From assembly GCA_947453125.1 (NCBI GenBank), contig CANGGC010000180.1, positions 1 to 6,179 of the forward strand: DNA of 6,179 nucleotides, given 5' to 3'. Shown here one piece after another: positions 1 to 5,081 of the stretch. The notes under the pieces are model-generated. The model did not search any database, was not told the DNA's origin, and was given only the letters and a program-made list of their open reading frames with translations. Positions within the stretch are counted from its first letter, which is position 1, and the number at the start of each line of letters is the position of its first letter. The stretch is from Planctomycetaceae bacterium (GTDB lineage: Bacteria > Planctomycetota > Planctomycetia > Pirellulales > UBA1268). Position numbers and translations under genes: made by a program.

Positions 1-686
1 AAGGCGCTGCCGTTCATGCCACCGCCGTCGTCGAGGACGCGCCACAGGAGCTTTCCCGTAGCCTTGTCGAGCTTGCAAAAGCCTCCCCCGGCCTGGACGT
101 AGACGGCGTCGTCGAGAACCAATGGACTCGAGACGAAGCCAAAGGCCGGGAGCTCACTCTTGAGATCCTTGACGAAGTCGACCCGCCACACTTCGGCGCC
201 AGTCTCGGCATCGAGGCAGACAAGGAGATCGCGCATCCCGGCAACATAGATCCGCCCGCCGTCGATGGCCGGCGTGGCACGGATCCAGGAGCCGTTGCTG
301 GCGGCAAAGAACGGCACCGTCATGTTGCCATCCCAGCCGGCCTGCCAGAGCTCCTTCCCCGTCGCCCGGTCGAGCGCCCGGACATGCTCTGTCTTGGCGT
401 CGCGGGTCTCGGTGACGAAGACGGTCTTCTCCGTCACCAGCGGCCCGGAATAGCCCGGGCCCAGATCGGCATGCCAAAGCTGCTCGAGCCGCGACGGCTC
501 GAGCTTGTCGGGCCAGGTGGGGCCGGCCACGGTGCCGTCCCGGGCCGCACCGCGCCACTGAAGCCAGGTCGAGCCCGCGGCGGCCCCCGGCTCCTGCGCC
601 GGCGCCATGCGTGGCGCGAGCAGCAACGCCGCCGTCAACACGCCCCCCACAATCGCTTGCACGACCGACCGATTTGGCTGCGCCAT
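1..686 (-). CDS. Secreted PQQ-like beta-propeller repeat protein, N-terminal part
   Basis: The frame is open from an ATG at 686 to the window edge, giving 228 codons and no stop, so the C-terminus is missing. Residues 1-30 look like a Sec signal peptide: a short basic start, a hydrophobic stretch around 11-24, and a probable cleavage site after APA (28-30). The mature part opens with WLQWRGAARDG (41-51), the usual entry of planctomycete proteins of this kind. Propeller blade signatures of the form LD-x-x-TG-x-x-x-W follow three times: LDRATGKELW (105-114), LDAETGAEVW (158-167) and LDKATGKLLW (206-215). The fold is related to BamB and PQQ dehydrogenase propellers, but nothing visible shows PQQ binding or enzymatic activity. 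The likely location is the periplasm or cell envelope. A weak Shine-Dalgarno-like GGGGA lies 7 nt before the ATG. It lies 86 nt downstream of the DHDPS-family gene on the same strand, so co-transcription is possible. Family assignment is firm; function is unknown. Confidence 0.9.
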   Translation of the reverse strand, partial: MAQPNRSVVQAIVGGVLTAALLLAPRMAPAQEPGAAAGSTWLQWRGAARDGTVAGPTWPDKLEPSRLEQLWHADLGPGYSGPLVTEKTVFVTETRDAKTEHVRALDRATGKELWQAGWDGNMTVPFFAASNGSWIRATPAIDGGRIYVAGMRDLLVCLDAETGAEVWRVDFVKDLKSELPAFGFVSSPLVLDDAVYVQAGGGFCKLDKATGKLLWRVLDDGGGMNGSA

Positions 687-772
687 CGCCAGTTCCCCGC
701 TTGAGTTGAACCACCCGTGGAGCCATTCGACCCGCTGCGCCGGGAAAAATCCATCCGGCTGCGGTTCAAGGC

Positions 773-1813
773 TCACCCGGAGAGCCACGCGTCGCGGTGG
801 GCAGCGACGAACGCATCGTCGCAGAGATCGGGCCAGGCCCGCCGCACCCGGTCGATCTCCGCGCTCTGCCCCGGGCTCAGCCCTTCCCCCGCTTCAAGGC
901 ACCAGATCCCCTCCAAAAGCCCCTGTCGGCGGAGCACCTCATGGAGGCCGGCGATGCAGCCACGAAAGCCGTTGGCGGCGTCGAAGTAGGCGCTGTTGCA
1001 GTCGGTAACGGCAACGGCGGTCGACGCGAGAGCCGCGTCGATCCGCACGGGCCGGCAGCGATCGAGGAGCGCGACGGCAGCCTGCGTGTCGACGGCCCAA
1101 TGTCCAAGGAGCCCGCCAACAAACCGCAGCGACTTCCCCTCGACGTCGTACGTCGTGACGAGATCAGTCACTATTTGATCGTCGTTGCCGGTGTAGAGGC
1201 TGACGTCGTCGCGGCCCGACAGCGCCACGGCGCGGACGACGTCGAGCGTCTGGTAGCGATTGAACGGGGCGACCTTGATCGCCACCACCGCGGGGATCTC
1301 GAGAAACCCTCGCCAGAAAGCATGCGACAACACCCGTCCGCCGACCGCCGGCTGAAGATAGAAGCCGACCAGCGGAATCACTTCCGCCACAGCCCGGCAG
1401 TGATCGAGCAGCGCCGCCTCGTCGCCCGCGACCGCGGCGAGGCTGAGCAGGCCGGCGTGATAGCCGAGATCCCGCAGGAGCGCGGCTTCGCTCACGGCCT
1501 GCGCGGTCGATCCACAGATCCCGCCGATCGCCGCCACCGGCCGGCCCGCCCGGGCGATCTCCTCGGCCGCCAGTTCGAGGACCGGCCGAAAGAGGCCAAC
1601 GCTTGAATCGCGGATCGCAAACTGGGTCGTGTGGACACCGACGGCCAAGCCACCGGCGCCGGCGGCGAGATAGTAGCGCGACAGGGCCCGCTGGCGGCGC
1701 TCGTCGAGCGTGCGCGCAGACGTCAGCGCGAGGGGATGGGCCGGGATCACCTGCCCGCGCGCAAGCCAGCCCCGCACGCCGCCGCTCCCGTCGAGCGCCT
1801 CAGAAAGCTCCAT
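773..1813 (-). CDS. Dihydrodipicolinate synthase (DHDPS)-family lyase/aldolase
   Basis: This is a 346-residue TIM-barrel protein of the DapA/N-acetylneuraminate lyase superfamily, whose members form a Schiff base between a lysine and a keto acid substrate. Expected active-site elements are visible: a Thr pair in VHTTQF (T62, T63), a Tyr in VGFYLQP (Y152) and the Schiff-base Lys in VVAIKVAPFN (K180). The Y-to-K spacing of 28 residues equals that of E. coli DapA (133 and 161). A glycine motif AAIGGICGST lies at 94-103. The protein is about 50 residues longer than a typical DapA, mostly at the N- and C-terminal ends, and YLQP replaces the usual YN-x-P context, so lysine biosynthesis is unlikely. 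An aldolase or dehydratase acting on a sugar acid is my inference. The ATG at 1813 is preferred over the longer frame reaching 1930, because GAGG lies 6 nt upstream and the extra 39 residues are arginine-rich and lie inside the preceding gene. It overlaps the epimerase gene end by 14 nt. Confidence 0.88.
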   Translation of the reverse strand: MELSEALDGSGGVRGWLARGQVIPAHPLALTSARTLDERRQRALSRYYLAAGAGGLAVGVHTTQFAIRDSSVGLFRPVLELAAEEIARAGRPVAAIGGICGSTAQAVSEAALLRDLGYHAGLLSLAAVAGDEAALLDHCRAVAEVIPLVGFYLQPAVGGRVLSHAFWRGFLEIPAVVAIKVAPFNRYQTLDVVRAVALSGRDDVSLYTGNDDQIVTDLVTTYDVEGKSLRFVGGLLGHWAVDTQAAVALLDRCRPVRIDAALASTAVAVTDCNSAYFDAANGFRGCIAGLHEVLRRQGLLEGIWCLEAGEGLSPGQSAEIDRVRRAWPDLCDDAFVAAHRDAWLSG

Positions 1814-2831
1814 CGCGCACCTCGAAATGGGTCGGCCGACCGAGCGACGCTCCCCCGCGGCCAATCCAGTCGCAGACCATGGCCACCGCCTCTTCGGTCG
1901 TCGCCTCTGGGGGACCGAAGTGCCGCTCACTCACTCGCGCGTCCCACAGCCAGGCCTCGCTCCCCTCCACACCGGAATACACCGGCGCCCGCCCGAGCCG
2001 CTCGCCACACTGTTCGGCGAGCCAGCGAACTGGCACCCGCTCAACGCCGGTGACATTCAGGGCCACCGGCGGGCTTCCGGCCAGAGCGAGGCTCTGAATG
2101 GCCCGAGCACTCGCGTCGCGCTGCCAGATCAGATGGACATAGCCCATCCCAAGATCGACAGGCCTGCCTCTGGCCACGGCCCGGGCGACGTCGTGGATCA
2201 CGCCATACCGCGGCTCAACGGCATAGCAGAGGCGGAAGTGGAGCAGAGGCATCCCCGACCGCGATGCCTCGTAGGCCACGATTCGCTCCCGGGCCACGCA
2301 AGCATTGGCGTATTCCCCGAGCGGCGTCAGCGGGGTCGATTCGTCGGCCCCCGGCCCCGTCACCGGGAGGAGCGGATAGACGCAGCCGGTGGAAAAGAGG
2401 ACGAACCTCGACCGGCCGTAGCGCCTTGCCGCGATTGCCGGCGCGAGCGCGTTGACGGCCCAGGTGCGCTCCGGGGCGTCGGTCGTACCGAACTTCTGCC
2501 CCGTCATGTGGATCACGAGAGGGGCGTCGGGGAGCCGTCGGACGGCCTCCTCGTCCATCAGATCGCAGGCCACGGTGGCGACGCCGTGCCGCTCGAGCGC
2601 CAGCCTCGCCTGCGGATCGGAAAACCGGGAGACGGCAGTAACGCGGCGGGCCCGCCCACCGGCGGCGTCGAGACCACGGCGAACCATCCGTGAAAGCGTC
2701 GGCCCCATCTTTCCGCCAGCCCCGAGGATCACGACGTCCCCCTCGAGCCGCTGAAAAGTCTCGACGACGCCGCGCGTGGGGCGGGAGAGATGCTCCTCGA
2801 GAGCCTCGACGTCGGCGAAGGATTCGAGCAT
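1800..2831 (-). CDS. NAD-dependent epimerase/dehydratase family protein (atypical extended SDR)
   Basis: This 343-residue cytoplasmic protein has a Rossmann nucleotide-binding fold. The strand and glycine loop VVILGAGGKMG (33-43) fit the extended-SDR GxxGxxG motif, CDLMD (89-93) is the usual acidic loop after the third strand, and FSTGCVYP (146-153) carries the Ser/Thr-rich active-site strand. The tail has GGASLGRPTHFEVRDG, which I recall as typical of a planctomycete/acidobacterial subgroup. The expected YxxxK catalytic motif reads Y174-A-N-A-C178, so the lysine is replaced by cysteine. The ATG at 2831 is chosen because MLESFADVEALEEHL resembles the start of family members as I remember them. 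A GTG at 2897 would add 22 residues with no ribosome binding site. No clear Shine-Dalgarno precedes 2831 either. It overlaps the DHDPS-family gene by 14 nt, indicating translational coupling and a shared pathway. The substrate is unknown; a sugar, sugar acid or their nucleotide derivative is a guess from the family. Confidence 0.86.
   Translation of the reverse strand: MLESFADVEALEEHLSRPTRGVVETFQRLEGDVVILGAGGKMGPTLSRMVRRGLDAAGGRARRVTAVSRFSDPQARLALERHGVATVACDLMDEEAVRRLPDAPLVIHMTGQKFGTTDAPERTWAVNALAPAIAARRYGRSRFVLFSTGCVYPLLPVTGPGADESTPLTPLGEYANACVARERIVAYEASRSGMPLLHFRLCYAVEPRYGVIHDVARAVARGRPVDLGMGYVHLIWQRDASARAIQSLALAGSPPVALNVTGVERVPVRWLAEQCGERLGRAPVYSGVEGSEAWLWDARVSERHFGPPEATTEEAVAMVCDWIGRGGASLGRPTHFEVRDGAF
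1820..1823 (-). promoter_or_regulatory. Shine-Dalgarno site of the DHDPS-family gene
   Basis: The minus strand reads GAGG, 6 nt before the ATG at 1813, within the last codons of the epimerase gene. It supports the internal ATG over the longer in-frame extension and, with the 14-nt overlap, suggests coupled translation. Confidence 0.55.
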
Positions 2832-2921
2832 GGGGAGAGGGCGCGAGGATCGAGAGGGTAGGAGGCGCTCACCAAAGGCCCGGGAACAGGGCAACACGTT
2901 TACCCATTTCGCTCCCGGCGT

Positions 2922-3137
2922 TCACTCCGCAGGGGTGCATTCTTCCTCGTGTGGCTCGGCCAGTTTCCGCCGAATGTCGTCGAGTGAGGTCGCATCGACC
3001 CACTGGTGTCGCTCGATGCAGTAGTCACCCTGGCCGGTCTCGAACTGCTGGAGAAAGCGGATCATGTCCGCTCGCCCCAATCGCTGCCGCAAGGCTTCCA
3101 GCCCCTCGGTCCGGATCTGCTCAAGCGTTCGGGTCAT
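2922..3137 (-). CDS. Small partner of PIN toxin, putative antitoxin (71 aa)
   Basis: This small soluble protein lies directly after the PIN-domain gene and overlaps it by 17 nt. It starts with MTRTLEQIRTEGLEALRQRL, likely an amphipathic helix, followed by MIRFLQQFETGQGDY (25-39) and ERHQWVDATSLDDIRRKL (42-59). I recall similar 60-75 residue proteins with a GxGDY...ER motif next to PIN genes in cyanobacteria and planctomycetes, usually annotated as hypothetical or as antitoxin; this cannot be checked here. No ribbon-helix-helix, AbrB or Phd/YefM DNA-binding motif is obvious, so autoregulation by direct DNA binding is not supported. GAGGAG sits 7 nt before the ATG, a strong ribosome binding site, so it is probably well translated from the shared message. 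The stop is followed by a 90-nt gap before the epimerase gene. Reality of the gene is quite secure; the antitoxin role rests on position only. Confidence 0.78.
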   Translation of the reverse strand: MTRTLEQIRTEGLEALRQRLGRADMIRFLQQFETGQGDYCIERHQWVDATSLDDIRRKLAEPHEEECTPAE

Positions 3138-3570
3138 GATTCTGCTCCTCGATCCAATGGATGGGATTCTCCACTCGCACCTTGCAGCGAGCCTGCATCG
3201 CCCGACACCGTCGAATCAGCCGATCGTCGCATGACAGCACGACATCAATCCCCAATCCCTCAGCCGCCGCCACATGCACCGCATCGGCCGCGCCGAGTCC
3301 CGCCGCGATCAAGACTTCTCCTCGGCGAAGCATCCCTGGCGTCACCTCATGGACCGCTTTCGGAAGGAGCAGCATGACGCGACCGCGCCTGACGGGATCG
3401 GTAATCGCAGCGACCTCCAGAACAGCCATTCGACTCGTGACATGCTCCCATGCTCCTGAATCGACAATCTCCAGTATGACGGACACGGCTGCGGACTCCA
3501 GCCGAATGCGCGGCTGGGATTGGTCATCGAAAAGCCGGTTGAGACACGACACATCCAGATAGATCCTCAC
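3121..3570 (-). CDS. PIN-domain protein, putative VapC-like ribonuclease toxin
   Basis: This is a 149-residue single-domain PIN protein. PIN domains are Mg2+-dependent RNases, and many act as VapC-type toxins cleaving tRNA or rRNA. The opening IYLDVSCLNRLFDDQ (3-17) with QPRIRLE (19-25) marks the subgroup with a conserved C-LNR-FDDQ signature. Likely metal-binding acidic residues are D6, E52 (in AVLEVAA), D96 (in GAADAVH) and D115 or D116 (in SCDDRL), so the active site looks intact. The GTG at 3570 is chosen over a TTG at 3630: GAGGAG lies 8 nt upstream of the GTG, and the conserved domain begins at once, while the extra 20 residues have no domain character. Its GC is low for the window (about 50-53% in two hand-counted 60-nt stretches). 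It precedes and overlaps its small partner, the reverse of the classical antitoxin-first vapBC order. Toxicity is inferred from the family and the gene pair. Confidence 0.88.
   Translation of the reverse strand: MRIYLDVSCLNRLFDDQSQPRIRLESAAVSVILEIVDSGAWEHVTSRMAVLEVAAITDPVRRGRVMLLLPKAVHEVTPGMLRRGEVLIAAGLGAADAVHVAAAEGLGIDVVLSCDDRLIRRCRAMQARCKVRVENPIHWIEEQNHDPNA
3145..3150 (-). promoter_or_regulatory. Shine-Dalgarno site of the small PIN partner gene
   Basis: The minus strand reads GAGGAG, 7 nt before the ATG at 3137 and inside the 3' end of the PIN gene. It allows strong independent initiation of the partner from the shared message, fitting an antitoxin that must be made in excess. Confidence 0.7.
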
Positions 3571-3638
3571 GCCGTCGTCTCCTCGACAAATCTTCTCACC
3601 GCGTCGGTCGCTCCGTAGAGCTTGGGACAATCACTAGC
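3567..3638 (-). other. Short open frame ending in a GTGA overlap with the PIN gene; possible antitoxin remnant or leader
   Basis: In the frame one base off the PIN gene, codons from 3638 to 3570 read ASDCPKLYGATDAVRRFVEE and then TTA, and the TGA stop (3569-3567) shares the bases GTGA with the PIN start codon. Such GTGA/ATGA overlaps usually mark an upstream translated gene. The peptide has the mixed composition of a protein tail rather than the Arg/Pro/Ser-rich look of the other shadow frames here. However, the frame has no convincing start: only a GTG ten codons before the stop, and otherwise it continues into the end of the DUF1501 gene. It may be a remnant of a truncated upstream antitoxin, a very short leader, or chance. 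Confidence 0.2.
3579..3584 (-). promoter_or_regulatory. Shine-Dalgarno site of the PIN-domain gene
   Basis: The minus strand reads GAGGAG here, 8 nt before the GTG at 3570. This site decides the GTG start against the upstream TTG at 3630, which has no comparable site. The same octamer TCGAGGAG also precedes the partner gene. Confidence 0.7.
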
Positions 3639-5058
3639 CCACGAGCTCGCGGAGGACCGTTCCCGATACGTCGGTGAGGCGGAAGTCGCGGCCAGCGTAG
3701 CGGTAGGTGAGGCGCTCGTGGTCGAAGCCGAGGAGGTGGAGCATCGTGGCGTGGAGGTCGTGGACGCTCACCGGCTTCTCGACGGCCCGAAAGCCGAAGT
3801 CGTCGGTGGCGCCGTAGGCTTGCCCACCCTTGATGCCGCCGCCGGCGAGCCACACCGAGAAGCCGTAGTGGTTGTGGTCGCGACCGGCCTTCGCCTTGCC
3901 GTCGCCGCCGAGTTCCACCGTCGGCGTCCGGCCGAACTCACCGCCGAAGAGGACGAGCGTCTCGTCGAGCATCCCGCGCTCGGCGAGATCGGTGAGCAGC
4001 GCCGCCACCGGCTGATCGATCTGGCCGGCGAGCGTGCGGTGGTTCGACTCGATCTGCTCGTGGTTGTCCCACGGCTGCCCCGCCCCATGCCAGAGCTGCA
4101 CGTAGCGCACGCCGCGCTCGAGGAGCCGTCGGGCAATGAGCGTCTGCCGGCCGTGGACGGTGTCGCCGTAGAGGGCCCGCATCGGCGCCGACTCGCGGGT
4201 GAGATCGAAGGCCTCGGCGGCTTCCAGCTGCATCCGGAAGGCCATCTCAAAGGAGTGGATGCGGGCATCGAGCCGGGCATCGCCGCGGGCCTCGCGGTGG
4301 GCGGCGTTGAGCTTCTGGAGCCAATCGAGCTGATGCCGCTGCACCTGGGCGCTTGCATGCGGGCTACGGATGTTCTCGATGAGCTTCTCGATCTCGGTGT
4401 GCTGCGAGTCGATCGACGTCCCCTGGAGCGTCCCGGGGAGAAAGCCCGACTGCCAGTTGTCGGGCCCCTTCACAGGATGCCCACCGGGACACATCGCCAC
4501 GAAGCCGGGGAGATTCTGATTCTCGGTGCCAAGGCCGTAGAGGATCCAGCTCCCGACGCTCGGCCGCGGCTGGACGGAGTCGCCGCAATTCATGAGCATC
4601 AGGCTCGGCTCGTGGTTGGGCACCTGGGCATGCATCGAGCGGATCACCGCGAGACGGTCGGCGTGGCCCGCGAGCTTCGGGAAGATGTCGCTGATCTCGA
4701 GGCCGCTCTCGCCGTGCCTGGCAAAGCCGAAGGGGGACGGCAGCGGCGAGCCGGTCTTCCGTTCGGTGGTGAAATTGACCGGCGCGGCCTGATCGGCGTA
4801 TTTGGCGAGCGCCGGCTTGGGGTCGAAGGTATCGACCTGCGACGGGCCACCGTTCAAAAAGAAATGGATCACGCGCTTCGCACGCGGGGCAAAGTGAGGA
4901 GGCTTCACCGCCAGCGGCTCGAGGAGCGGATCCCCGGCCGCCCGCGCCACGCCCCCCGTCTCCCCGAGGACACCGGCGAGCCCGAGCAAACCGAGTCCTA
5001 AGCCACTGCGGGCGAGGAGATCGCGACGAGAGAGCGGGAGTGACTGGAGATGCGTCAT
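3634..5058 (-). CDS. DUF1501 domain protein with Tat signal
   Basis: This complete 474-residue protein matches the DUF1501 family, related in fold to sulfatases and alkaline phosphatases. The N-terminus carries a twin-arginine signal: SRRDLLARSG (10-19), then a Gly/Leu-rich hydrophobic stretch (20-32) and a probable cleavage site near ARAA (38-41), so it is exported folded. The core begins with KRVIHFFLNGGPSQVDTFDP (61-80), where N69, D76 and D79 fall in the family's conserved block. Further landmarks are VPNHEPS (about 145-151), GGEFGRTP (372-379), GRDHNHYG (392-399) and VHDLHATMLHLLG near 432-444, whose Asp and His residues are the probable metal ligands. The C-terminus GRDFRLTDVSG is intact. 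It starts 23 nt after the DUF1553 gene stop, so the two are very likely one transcript. The ATG at 5058 has only a weak GGAAAG upstream. These two families occur side by side, often in many copies, in planctomycete genomes; a degradative or envelope role has been proposed but the substrate is unknown. Confidence 0.93.
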   Translation of the reverse strand: MTHLQSLPLSRRDLLARSGLGLGLLGLAGVLGETGGVARAAGDPLLEPLAVKPPHFAPRAKRVIHFFLNGGPSQVDTFDPKPALAKYADQAAPVNFTTERKTGSPLPSPFGFARHGESGLEISDIFPKLAGHADRLAVIRSMHAQVPNHEPSLMLMNCGDSVQPRPSVGSWILYGLGTENQNLPGFVAMCPGGHPVKGPDNWQSGFLPGTLQGTSIDSQHTEIEKLIENIRSPHASAQVQRHQLDWLQKLNAAHREARGDARLDARIHSFEMAFRMQLEAAEAFDLTRESAPMRALYGDTVHGRQTLIARRLLERGVRYVQLWHGAGQPWDNHEQIESNHRTLAGQIDQPVAALLTDLAERGMLDETLVLFGGEFGRTPTVELGGDGKAKAGRDHNHYGFSVWLAGGGIKGGQAYGATDDFGFRAVEKPVSVHDLHATMLHLLGFDHERLTYRYAGRDFRLTDVSGTVLRELVG

Positions 5059-5081
5059 CGCGGCGGCTTTCCAGGGGACAA

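Noticed and set aside
706..769. Inverted repeat TTGAACC (706-712) and GGTTCAA (763-769) in the gap before the beta-propeller gene
   Set aside because: Seven base pairs around a 50-nt spacer make a weak stem with no T-run, and chance occurrence is likely. It is not a credible terminator or operator on its own.
1814..1930. N-terminal extension of the DHDPS-family protein to 1930
   Set aside because: The extra 39 residues are arginine-rich, overlap the epimerase gene deeply and lack a ribosome binding site, while the ATG at 1813 has GAGG 6 nt upstream.
797..2693. Long plus-strand frames opposite the DHDPS-family and epimerase genes (797-1606 and 1710-2693)
   Set aside because: Arg/Pro/Ala-rich, no domain signatures, and fully covered by well-supported minus-strand genes.
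3571..3633. Terminator or insertion boundary repeats between the DUF1501 and PIN genes
   Set aside because: No hairpin with T-run, direct repeat or transposon end could be seen in this 63-nt gap, so the idea of recent insertion rests only on base composition.
3622..5001. A 459-codon open frame on the plus strand opposite the DUF1501 gene
   Set aside because: It is codon-position antisense to a clearly conserved protein and has Val/Glu/Arg/His-rich sequence without recognisable domains. Long antisense frames are expected in high-GC DNA.
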